42,782 nt of DNA from Candidatus Nanohalarchaeota archaeon (GTDB lineage Archaea > EX4484-52 > B79-G9), in the NCBI GenBank assembly GCA_030634545.1, contig DAOWAN010000006.1, positions 1 through 42,782 on the forward strand. The letters run 5' to 3'. Shown piece by piece: positions 7,719 through 16,300 of the stretch (position 1 is its first letter; every line of letters begins with the position of its first letter). The position numbers and the translations under genes were made by a program. The notes under the pieces are model-generated. The model did no database searches. It was not told where the DNA came from and worked only from the letters and a program-made list of their open reading frames with translations.

Positions 7719-8252
7719 ATGTCTGATATAGTCCACGCAATGGGTAAGGTGCCTGTAGTTATGATTTCAGTGGTTCTTTTGATGTTTTTTGCAGTGATTA
7801 TAGCAACAAGCAAGGAAAAGAATAAAGATTGTTTCAGGTTTATCAAGGGTATTTTTGTTACTGTTATCATATCGCTTGTTGTCTTTTCATCTGTTGCTGT
7901 ACTTAAGTACTTCAGCTATCTGAAGCTTGATATAATGCAATTTGGAGTAGTTGAGGTTCTGTTTTTCGGGCTTGTATTTGGATATGTCATTTTCTCACGA
8001 TCCCTTTCTGAAGGAAAGGGAGTTATTCCTATAAAGATACCTTATCCTGTGAAACAGGTAGTGCTTTTCTTTGCAGTATTTGCATACCTTTTGAAGTCAG
8101 ATATTAGCTTTGGGATGTATTGGCTGGTTGTTGCTGTCATGCCGTTCAATATCATATATCATCTCTATTATGTAAAGGCACTTGATAAAATATTTACATG
8201 GATAATGAAGGTCAGCGAAAAGGTTGATGAAAAAGCAGGGGTGAATGAGTGA
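7719..8252 (+). CDS. Integral membrane protein of the Bat-like operon
   Basis: This 177-residue protein has about four to five hydrophobic helices: residues 12-30 (VVMISVVLLMFFAVIIA), 44-62, 75-93, 110-125 and 130-150. A charged C-terminal tail ends KVDEKAGVNE. No catalytic motif is seen and I do not recognise the family. A GGTGAT ribosome site (7710-7715) lies just before ATG 7719, and its stop overlaps the start of the VWA gene. It takes the place of the poorly conserved small membrane proteins often found between DUF58 and VWA genes, so a scaffold role is an inference from position only. Confidence 0.75.
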   Translation: MSDIVHAMGKVPVVMISVVLLMFFAVIIATSKEKNKDCFRFIKGIFVTVIISLVVFSSVAVLKYFSYLKLDIMQFGVVEVLFFGLVFGYVIFSRSLSEGKGVIPIKIPYPVKQVVLFFAVFAYLLKSDISFGMYWLVVAVMPFNIIYHLYYVKALDKIFTWIMKVSEKVDEKAGVNE

Positions 8253-9199
8253 TGCATTTCGAGCAGCCACAGTGGTTAATACTTTTCGCGCTTGTGCCGA
8301 TGATATATTATCTCTATCATTTCAGTGCGCATAAGAGGAGAGCATCTGCTATTAAGTTTTCTAATATCGCTTTTCTTAAGACTGCGATGAAGGGGAAAAG
8401 CGGTCGCTATAGGACAAGGGCGCTTTTCTATCTGAATATGATGATTGTTGTCTGTGTAATTTTCGCGCTTGCTGATCCGTTTATTGTACTTCCGCACAAA
8501 GGTGAGGGTGTCAATGTTGTGCTTGCGCTTGATGTATCGGGTAGTATGAATGCTCCTGACTATAAGCCGAACCGGATGGAAGCTGCGAAAAGATCTGCAA
8601 AGATATTCATCGATAGTCTTGAGCCAACAGACAGGGCAGGGATTGTTATTTTTTCAGAGGGGGCTACTACGCAGTCATTTCTGACAAAGTCAAGAGACCG
8701 GACTCTTGCAAATCTTGCGTCTATAAAGGTCCAGCAGGGTAAGACTGCGATTGGAGATGGTCTTGCGCTTGCTGTTGATATGGTGACTTCTGTTGAGTCA
8801 AAGAAGAAGGTTGTGATTCTTTTGAGTGATGGTGTCAATAATGCAGGTGTGGTGTCGCCTATGGAGGGTGTACAGTTTGCAAGTACGCATGATATCAAGG
8901 TCTATACTGTTGGCATGGGTTCAAATGAGAAGGTTGTGCTTGGGACAGACTGGTTCGGAAGACCTGTTTATGCGGATTTTGATGAAGTGACATTAAAGAT
9001 GATTGCAGAGAGTACAGGCGGCGAGTATTTCAAATCTGTTGATGACAGCACACTTGATGATATCTATGATGCACTTTCTGAGAAGATTGAGCGTAGGAAC
9101 CAGGAAACAAGTACGCGTATGTGGTTTGTTATACTTGTGTTTGTTCTTGTTGTTGTTGAATTTTATCTGAGGTATGTGAAGTACCGGGTGTTGTCATGA
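8252..9199 (+). CDS. Membrane-anchored VWA domain protein (BatA-like)
   Basis: This is a 315-residue BatA-like protein. Two N-terminal hydrophobic segments (LILFALVPMIYYLYHF and YLNMMIVVCVIFALA) frame a short basic loop. A von Willebrand A domain follows with a complete MIDAS, DVSGSMNAPD (D94, S96, S98), a conserved Thr region GKTAIGDGL and LLSDGVNNAG. A C-terminal membrane helix (WFVILVFVLVVVEFYL) closes it. VWA domains bind partner proteins through a metal ion; the partners here are presumably the DUF58 and coiled-coil proteins. ATG 8252 overlaps the previous stop (GTGATG) and has a GGGGTGA site 7 nt upstream; GTG 8249 is the alternative. The family's usual length is about 320. Confidence 0.92.
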   Translation: MHFEQPQWLILFALVPMIYYLYHFSAHKRRASAIKFSNIAFLKTAMKGKSGRYRTRALFYLNMMIVVCVIFALADPFIVLPHKGEGVNVVLALDVSGSMNAPDYKPNRMEAAKRSAKIFIDSLEPTDRAGIVIFSEGATTQSFLTKSRDRTLANLASIKVQQGKTAIGDGLALAVDMVTSVESKKKVVILLSDGVNNAGVVSPMEGVQFASTHDIKVYTVGMGSNEKVVLGTDWFGRPVYADFDEVTLKMIAESTGGEYFKSVDDSTLDDIYDALSEKIERRNQETSTRMWFVILVFVLVVVEFYLRYVKYRVLS

Positions 9200-9297
9200 T
9201 GATGAAACAGGGAAGACTACAGATATTATTGGGTATTTTGCAAAGAGATTTATATGTACCAGAAAATAGGTACAATCACACCGCAAAAGAGGTATAA
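9196..9297 (+). CDS. Possible 33-codon ORF coupled to the VWA gene
   Basis: ATG 9196 overlaps the VWA gene stop as ATGA. The frame runs 33 codons, starting with three Met, to a TAA that ends 1 nt before the winged-helix start at 9299. It would translate through the TATA-like box and palindrome of the winged-helix gene, so it may be a relic or simply a chance frame. No similarity is recognised. Confidence 0.25.
   Translation: MMMKQGRLQILLGILQRDLYVPENRYNHTAKEV
9248..9256 (+). promoter_or_regulatory. TATA-like box of the winged-helix gene
   Basis: ATTTATATG directly abuts and partly overlaps the palindrome at 9255-9274. The predicted transcription start is near 9278, giving a leader of about 20 nt with an AGAGGT ribosome site. 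Confidence 0.5.
9255..9274. promoter_or_regulatory. Operator-like palindrome TGTACC-N8-GGTACA
   Basis: A perfect 6-bp inverted repeat with an 8-bp AT-rich spacer lies between the TATA-like box and the expected transcription start of the winged-helix gene. The centre-to-centre distance of 14 bp places half-sites on nearly one face of the helix, as expected for a dimeric regulator. Autoregulation by the downstream winged-helix protein is the simplest reading. Confidence 0.55.
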
Positions 9298-9298
9298 T

Positions 9299-9517
9299 AT
9301 GCTAACTTCAAAACAAATCAGTATATTTTCTGTTTTTATACAGAATCCATTTAAAGAGTATTCTTTTGGAGAGATTAAGGAGTATTCTAATGAAAAGTCA
9401 AATTCTGTAACTCAAAATGCAGTAAAGGTATTTTTATCTGAGAATATGGTGAGTGAAAAAATTGGGACATCAAAGCTATACTCTGTAAATTCAAGTCACC
9501 TGTCAGGAAAGGGATAG
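9299..9517 (+). CDS. Winged-helix DNA-binding protein, short form
   Basis: This 72-residue protein is one winged-helix domain: LTSKQISIFSVFIQNPF, then YSFGEIKEYSNEKSNSVTQNAVKVFL (recognition helix region) and KIGTSKLYSVN (wing). In archaea this type of domain commonly sits at the N terminus of proteins that continue into a minimal nucleotidyltransferase; here a stop comes about 8 residues after the wing, so only the DNA-binding part remains. ATG 9299 is chosen because AGAGGT (9288-9293) lies 5 nt upstream and the TATA box excludes the frame's earlier ATG at 9254. A palindrome in its promoter suggests self-control. It interrupts the Bat-like operon. Confidence 0.75.
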   Translation: MLTSKQISIFSVFIQNPFKEYSFGEIKEYSNEKSNSVTQNAVKVFLSENMVSEKIGTSKLYSVNSSHLSGKG

Positions 9518-9561
9518 AGCAGTTGATATAAATCTATAATAAAATGTTGCGGTAATGTATT

Positions 9562-11397
9562 GTGTGGTTTGTTATGTTTTCTGATGTTGGGTTTCGCAAG
9601 ATGATGTGCATTTGGGTTATTGCTGTTTTTTTGTTGCTGGGTCCTTCTGCCTGTGCGACTGATGAGCTTAAAATTGAAAAGATTGCTGATCCTGTGACAA
9701 TTGAGAGCAGCGGTACAGTCAAGATTCTTTTGAATATTTCTAATCCTTTTGATAGTGATATCATTGTCAAGATCAGGGATGAGAATTCTGTGGGCGGGAC
9801 TATGCTTGATACGCAGTGCATACAGGGGAAGATACCTGCCAATGCAGTTGGGATTTCTGAGTATGAGTCAATACAGGTGCATAATCCCGGTACTTTCACT
9901 CTTGGGACTATTGAGGTTAAGTATACAAATCCGCTGACTGGCAAAGAGGAAATTGCTGCAAGCAAAAATAAAGTTGATGTTACGGTTACTGGCGGGAACC
10001 CTAATGTCGCGTTTTCAAGTACTTCAACCAAGCTTGAGTGCCAGTTTGATGATCAACAGCAGCAGCAGCAGCAGCAAGAGGAGCAGAAATCAGAGGAAGA
10101 GCAAAGGCGCGAGGAAATGCAAAAGCAGATGGAAGAGTTAAAGCAGCAGCAGGATGAGATGCAAAAAAAGCTTTCTCAGTCAAGACAGAATATGAATCAG
10201 GATATGAGTTCTGTTAAGCAGCAGCAGCAAAAGGAGGCAAAGGAGGCTAATGAGGGGCTTGATAAGGAGCTTTCTGAGAGATTGGCTGAGAGTGAGGATT
10301 TCCAGGAGATGAAGAAGGAGCTTGAGGATATGGGGTATGAGGAGAAGGGAAAGACGCGTACTGATCTTCGTGATAATGAGACTGAGTTTAAGTATGAGTA
10401 TGAGAAGCCGGATGGTGAGAAGGGTGAGATTACAGGGAAGATGAAGGATGGGAAGATTGAGGATCTTAAGAAGTTTTCTGATGATGATGCAAAGGCGCTT
10501 GATGAAAAGTTGTCTTCTGATAAGGAGTTCCAGGAGGCGGCGCAGAGGCTTGAAAAGGAGGGATTTGTGCCTGATAAGAAAGAGTTTAGCGGGCTTAATT
10601 CGAAGAATGAGACTGAGTTTAATTACCAGTATAAGAGGGCTGATGGTGAGACTGCTAATATTACTGGTGATATCAAAGACGGGGATGTGTCGGATGTCGG
10701 GGTGAAGAGCAGTGTTGATGAAAAGAGGGTGATGGATGCGCTCTCAAATAACACTGAGTTCATGAAGCTTGATGATGAACTTCGCTCAAAAGGGTTTGAG
10801 AAGGAGGGCTTTGAGCTTAAGTCTTTTAAGAGGAATGAGAGCAGTTTTTCTGCAATGTATTCTGATGGGAACGAGACTGTGAATATTACTGGTAGTGTTG
10901 AGATTGCTCTGGATGAGGTTAAGGTTTCGAATCTGAAGATTGAGGATGGGCGGACTATTTTTGATAAGTTAAAGGTGCCTTTGCTATTGATTTTGGTTTT
11001 GGCGGGGGTCTATAGTTATCTGAGGTATGTCAGGCGGGATGTTTTTGATGTTGAGTTGGAAGTGCCTGTTGTTGTGAAGCCTATCAATGCGCGAAAGGAG
11101 GCGATGAAGCTTATACGGAAGGCTGAGAGGATGTATAAGTCAGGGAAGAAGAGGGATGCATATACTATGGTTTCTTCCGGGGTTCGGCTGTACTTTAAGT
11201 ACGTTATATGTTCTGAGAAGGATGAGTTGACTACTTCTGAGATTGTGAGGTACGTGCGCGGGAAGGAGCTGGAAGGTTATGTTGATGATCTGAGGGAGTG
11301 TTTTACGCTTTGTGATATGGTGAAGTTTGCCAAGTATAAGCCGAATGATAAGGATTTTTTTAGGGTTGTTGAGCTTTCTAAGGGTTGTGTCCGGTAG
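9562..11397 (+). CDS. Membrane protein with coiled coil and three tandem repeats (Bat-like operon)
   Basis: This 611-residue exported protein begins with a signal segment (about 12-30). A beta-rich N-terminal domain follows (33-145) with LKIEKIADPVTIESSGTV, then a Gln/Glu/Lys coiled coil (163-235) including eight consecutive Gln (165-172) encoded by a CAA/CAG run. Three tandem repeats come next (about 233-304, 313-380, 391-450). A transmembrane helix (473-490, PLLLILVLAGVYSYLRYV) leads to a cytosolic helical domain (508-608) with KLIRKAERMYKSGKKRDAY and LTTSEIVRYVRG, which resembles the C-terminal domain of BatD or DUF4129-type proteins. The topology suits a partner that links the outside face to the DUF58/VWA proteins. 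GTG 9562 has a TATA-like region 24-33 nt upstream. I know no close homologue of the whole architecture. Confidence 0.8.
   Translation: MWFVMFSDVGFRKMMCIWVIAVFLLLGPSACATDELKIEKIADPVTIESSGTVKILLNISNPFDSDIIVKIRDENSVGGTMLDTQCIQGKIPANAVGISEYESIQVHNPGTFTLGTIEVKYTNPLTGKEEIAASKNKVDVTVTGGNPNVAFSSTSTKLECQFDDQQQQQQQQEEQKSEEEQRREEMQKQMEELKQQQDEMQKKLSQSRQNMNQDMSSVKQQQQKEAKEANEGLDKELSERLAESEDFQEMKKELEDMGYEEKGKTRTDLRDNETEFKYEYEKPDGEKGEITGKMKDGKIEDLKKFSDDDAKALDEKLSSDKEFQEAAQRLEKEGFVPDKKEFSGLNSKNETEFNYQYKRADGETANITGDIKDGDVSDVGVKSSVDEKRVMDALSNNTEFMKLDDELRSKGFEKEGFELKSFKRNESSFSAMYSDGNETVNITGSVEIALDEVKVSNLKIEDGRTIFDKLKVPLLLILVLAGVYSYLRYVRRDVFDVELEVPVVVKPINARKEAMKLIRKAERMYKSGKKRDAYTMVSSGVRLYFKYVICSEKDELTTSEIVRYVRGKELEGYVDDLRECFTLCDMVKFAKYKPNDKDFFRVVELSKGCVR
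10258..10908 (+). repeat. Three tandem about 75-residue protein repeats
   Basis: The repeats within the coiled-coil membrane protein share a helix (xFQEMKKELEDMGYE, EFQEAAQRLEKEGFV, EFMKLDDELRSKGFE) and a beta hairpin (NETEFKYEY...GEITGKM, NETEFNYQY...ANITGDI, NESSFSAMY...VNITGSV). The helix-plus-strands pattern is reminiscent of PepSY-like modules, but this is a visual impression only. Confidence 0.75.
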
Positions 11398-11552
11398 GTT
11401 TATGGTTGTATCAAAATTATATTTGAGATACTGTAAATCTGTGTTGTTACTGTGAGATTGCGTCAAATAGTGCGACAGTTTAATAAAGATGTATTTTGAA
11501 TGTTTATATTGGGTTGTTTGGGGGTTAAAACGTATAGTTACGTGGTGATTGT

Positions 11553-13361
11553 TTGAATAATTCGTCTATGTACCCTTTGCAATGGTATAATTGTGTTCGT
11601 CATATTTCTGTATCTCTAATGTGTCCTATTTTGATAGTTCTCTTTTTTGTGTCTTTTATTTGTCTTTCATCATTAGGTTTTGCTGAGTTTTATAGTTACA
11701 ATGAAAAGATTGATGTTGACTCCGGTGGAAAGACTATCGGTTATGTGGAACCGTATAAAATTAGCAGTATTTTTGGTGAGTATGCTTATTTGAAATGGAA
11801 GAGGAATGGGTATCCTGAGGGCAATACATTTCCTGTTTTCTTAGTAAAAGGAACTTATGTTCCTCTGGTATTTGGTGTGGAGTTGGACTTTCTTAATGTA
11901 AAAATAAATGATATTAGTTCCAATGGTGTTGATTTGACTATAGATAAGTCCAGTCTTGAAGAAACAATTGAAACTGCTGTTGAGATTGTGCCGGATAGTG
12001 TGGAGTCATTGGTGGATGAAACTCCACATATTGTTGAAGATGCTGCTGATTCCTTGAGTAAAGAGATTGATGCGTTTAATGAGGATATGATAAAAAGAGC
12101 TACGAAGTTTGTCAGCAGGGGGTATTATTCTTCTTTGCATATTGTGGATAGCAAGGATGCTGTGTCTTTAAAGGTGAGTAATAGTATAAAAGACAGGGAA
12201 GCTCTTATGGCTGAAAAGATTTCGGATAAGATAATCCCTCTTGTCATTGATACATTTGTGGCATGTAATTTTCCTGTAACGAGTATTGCATATAATGAAG
12301 CAGTGCGCATGGTTCCACCATCTATCAGGCATGAGTTGACAAAGTTCTTGCTCAATATAAATACTAAATATGATTCATATACTGATTCAAAGCTGGGTGG
12401 AATGGGTGTATATACGCTATATATCGGTAACCCTTCGGTGAATTCTTTGTCTGATTCATTGAATGATGAATTAAAAAAAGAAGGTCTGCCTCATTTTGAG
12501 AATGATGTAATTGTTGGAGAAAGAAGATATGTGGATGATTCAATTGGAATCATTGCTGCGATTCCTGAAGAAAGAGTATGGAGAACAGATACTCTTGAAG
12601 TTCGGTTATCTAACGATAGGGTAAGGCTCTATAAGACATTGATTGCAGGGATTGGTGATGATGGCACTATGGCAGCCGGGAAATGGTATGGTGATCAGCT
12701 TGATACTGCGCGGAAATTCATTACGAGCAGTTTATCTCTTAGTGATGGTTCTGATGTAGGCGATGTTTTGAAGATTGTACAGGATTCTTATGAATCAGAT
12801 CCTAAAGCAACATTCAGTTCGAGCGCATTGCTTCAGGGATGGGTTATAGGCGCTATGAATTCTTTGGAAAAACCAGATTTGAGTAAAGTTGATTCTCTAG
12901 GTTATGTTGTCATAGTGAAGAAGAATAAAGAGACGTATGATGTTCTGGAGGTTCATACAATCACAGGTCATAAGAGCGATTCTTTTCTTTATGATTATGT
13001 TCCTGTGGTTAGAAAAGTTGATGATGATGGACAAATCGGTGTTGGAGAGGTCGCGCGAAAATCTTCCAGTTCTGGTGATGGGAGTTCTGATTCATTACAG
13101 GCTGTTTTGCCGGAAGAATCTGTTGATGTGGATGTTGGGGAAGAAGCGCCGCCAGCTACAGGAAAAGTTATTGATTCTAATAGAAAGCGCGTAGAAAGCG
13201 GAGTTAATGTAAATCCGATAGATAAAATGGCAGAAGACAAAAATCAAGAAAACAAAATACAAGAAGGCAAAAATGTATATTCTGATTCTTTGGGACTTTT
13301 GGGTGGTTTGAATATTATGATGAGATCTGTTTTTGATGGGTTATTTGGGTGGCTAAGATGA
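11553..13361 (+). CDS. Secreted protein of unknown function, coupled to the PHP ectoenzyme
   Basis: This 602-residue protein starts with a long signal/anchor (residues about 22-45, SLMCPILIVLFFVSFICLSSLGFA). The mature part includes a beta-rich N-terminal module (FYSYNEKIDVDSGGKTIGYV), a helical acidic segment (129-180), a larger mixed region (ASRGYY to about residue 480), a Ser/Asp/Glu-rich linker (495-575) and a C-terminal amphipathic helix ending SVFDGLFGWLR. No enzyme motif is recognised. The TTG start at 11553 has a GGTGA ribosome site 4 nt upstream and a TATA-like GTTTATATT near 11500; ATG 11568 is the alternative. Its TGA overlaps the next gene's ATG (ATGA), so the two secreted proteins are made together and may interact. 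Confidence 0.7.
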   Translation: MNNSSMYPLQWYNCVRHISVSLMCPILIVLFFVSFICLSSLGFAEFYSYNEKIDVDSGGKTIGYVEPYKISSIFGEYAYLKWKRNGYPEGNTFPVFLVKGTYVPLVFGVELDFLNVKINDISSNGVDLTIDKSSLEETIETAVEIVPDSVESLVDETPHIVEDAADSLSKEIDAFNEDMIKRATKFVSRGYYSSLHIVDSKDAVSLKVSNSIKDREALMAEKISDKIIPLVIDTFVACNFPVTSIAYNEAVRMVPPSIRHELTKFLLNINTKYDSYTDSKLGGMGVYTLYIGNPSVNSLSDSLNDELKKEGLPHFENDVIVGERRYVDDSIGIIAAIPEERVWRTDTLEVRLSNDRVRLYKTLIAGIGDDGTMAAGKWYGDQLDTARKFITSSLSLSDGSDVGDVLKIVQDSYESDPKATFSSSALLQGWVIGAMNSLEKPDLSKVDSLGYVVIVKKNKETYDVLEVHTITGHKSDSFLYDYVPVVRKVDDDGQIGVGEVARKSSSSGDGSSDSLQAVLPEESVDVDVGEEAPPATGKVIDSNRKRVESGVNVNPIDKMAEDKNQENKIQEGKNVYSDSLGLLGGLNIMMRSVFDGLFGWLR

Positions 13362-16300
13362 AGAAAAAAGAGATAAGATTAAGTTTATTGGCAATAGCTT
13401 TTGTGGTGTGGGTACTTCTGTTGGTTTCAGTAACTTACGCAGAAGAGACTGGAATGTTAAAGATAGATTTAACACCAGAAATGAATACATCTATGCTTAT
13501 TTCTACGACTGCTACGACACCAGAATTTCAACCAATGCATGTAAAGGTTGTCAAGATAACAGATGAAAAAGAAATAACATTTTGGGAATCGGATATTACC
13601 GAACAAAAGGATGTAAACATACCTGTCCCGTCAGGGAATTATAAACTTTATGTCCAATTGCATGGGCATAGAACCATTTGGGAAATAGACAATGAAGGAA
13701 TGGGATATGATGTTTCTTTATCAACAAGTACAGTGGTTCCGATGGCGGTCAATGTACCACTGAGAAAAGAGGTATTTGCAGATGCTCCTTGGCGTGTTCA
13801 ATCGGATCGAATGCCTATTCTTGTAATGGTCAAAGATGCAGATGAATATGGAGATTATGATTTAGGAAACGTAGAGGTATATCTGGATGAAGATTGTGAT
13901 GAGGATAATGATGTAAGTGATGACACTCCTTTAGGAATCGAAACGAAATGGTATGGTACTAAAATAGATGCCTCTTCATATAATCTATATAATGCTGGTG
14001 ATTGGTATGGTATTACTCATCTAACTCCCACAAAGTACAATTTAAGTGGAAATATTTGTTTTCATGTAGTAATTAAAGAGATTGGAGATATATGGGATTG
14101 GGATGCGCACAGCTATTTCAAGGTGAATATAGCAAGCAATACTTTGCCTAGCTTAACAAATTGGTATGGTGGAGATACGCATTACCACAGTAGTTATACA
14201 GATAATTCTGTGGAATTTGGTTTTCCCGTGGAAGCTACGGTTGAAGCTGGAAAGGCTATTGGTCTTGACTGGAATGCAATTACAGATCATTCTTTTGACT
14301 TAGATTCCCATATGACTAGTAAAGATGAAACACGGAAATGGAGTCAACTTGGAAACGAGTGTAATCACTATTCGGACTCTTCTTTTAAATGCATAAGAGG
14401 TGAAGAGATTTCTGTCAGAAATTCTGAAGGGAAATATGTTCATCTTTTAGCATACAATGTTACTTCATATTTGGAGGGTGAAGGTGCAGATGGTGAATTT
14501 CCAATTTATGAAGATAACTACGATAGCAATGGTGATGGATGGGATGATGTGTCAATTACACTTACTCTTTCAGATGCTCTTCAAAATATAAATTCACAAA
14601 GAGGATTTGGGTATGCCGCTCACCCTGCTGACGACATGAAAAGTAAATTGGATATATTGAAGAGAGATAAGTGGGGGAAAAATGATTATAATTTAGTGCG
14701 AGATAGTAATCCAGATAATGATTATGTTGGATTGCAAATATGGAATACTATAGATGCTGAAAATGATTTACAAGAAGGATTGATACAATGGAAGAATCTT
14801 CTTTTGAATAATTCTCATATATTTATCTCAGGAGGTTCTGATGCTCATGGAGACTTTAGTGATTCAAAACATTATGTTTGGTCTCTTGATTATATAGAAG
14901 AAACAGATAATGCATTCGGAAAGGTTAGAACATATGTTTACACAGAGGATTTCAGCAATGAGGGTATCCTCAATGCGCTTCGTTACGGTCACTCTATCAT
15001 GACGGATGGTCCCATTGTTGTTTTTGATATTGATGGAACAATTATCGGCAATTCTCGCGAAACATGCATGGGTAAAGAGCTTGATTTGAATATACAGTGG
15101 AATACTACTGCTGAATTCGGCAATATTGATAATATCACTATCATAAATGGTATTATTCGAATTATTCGAACTGATATAATTTCTGGAAAGGATGGAAAGG
15201 AAATAGTCTATGACATAATTTATCCTACGTCTAATGATGGAACACATTCGATTCAGGCATTTCCGAATCAGGATATGTATTTCAGGTTAACTGGCATGAC
15301 ATCTAAAGGATATAGGGTTTATACAAATCCTATCTGGCTTGAAGGTGATTCAACTTCACCTACTAGTGAGATTACTTTTCCTTATGGTGAATCTATTGTT
15401 TCTGGGGTGATTACACTTGAAAGTACCGAAACAGACAATTGTGGTGTTAATTCTGTAGAATACAGTATCGATTTAGAATATTGGTCTTTGATGAATCTCT
15501 CTGGTTCTGTTGCGGCTGCGAATATAAATACATCTTCATATGATGATGGCGCGTATACAATATACGTCCGAGGAGTAGATGACTATGAGAACGTAGGACA
15601 GACCTCTTCAGTAACACTTACATTTGATAATACGGCGCCTAATATTACGTTTGTTTCGCCTTTGAATAATTCGCAGAATAAGGGTGAGCGCCTCTTTTTA
15701 AATGTAACTACAGATGAAAATGCGATGTGTTACTATCGTCTTGATGGTGGAGAATATTTTAATTTTTCATATGAAGAAAACGGGATGTATTTTTCTGAGG
15801 AGATAATCAACCTCACAAAAGAAGGAGATATTCCTCATTATGTGGTTGAAGTGAATTGCGCGGATGTTCTTGGTAATTTAAAGAGAGAAACTCTAAATTT
15901 CTATCTTGATCTGCCGCCTATGATTGCTTTAAATCCTGTTTCTGACTATGTTCGTGATGTTGTTTGGTTATATGCAGATGTCTTTGATTATGTTGGACTG
16001 GAGACTTCCTGTGAGGTTTGCGTGTCCGCAGATTCTCTTTGTGATACTGAATGGACATCTGATAATGTGACAGGTAATTTCTCTATTGGAGACTTCGTGG
16101 GGCAGTGTATGTATCAGTGGAATACATCAAATGTTACAGAAGCTAACTATACTGTAGGTTTCAGGGTTAAAGATACTATGGGTAATACGGTATCAAATCA
16201 AACAATGACTATTGTTGACAACACGTTGCCAATATTATCAATAATTAATCCATTTAACGGTTCAACGATTTCCGGTGAGTCTGTATGGTTAAATGTGTCT

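Noticed and set aside
10054-10077. A CAG-type trinucleotide run as a possible insertion or repeat element
   Set aside because: It is in frame within a Gln/Glu-rich coiled coil, so it is best seen as part of that protein; only its possible length variation is of interest.
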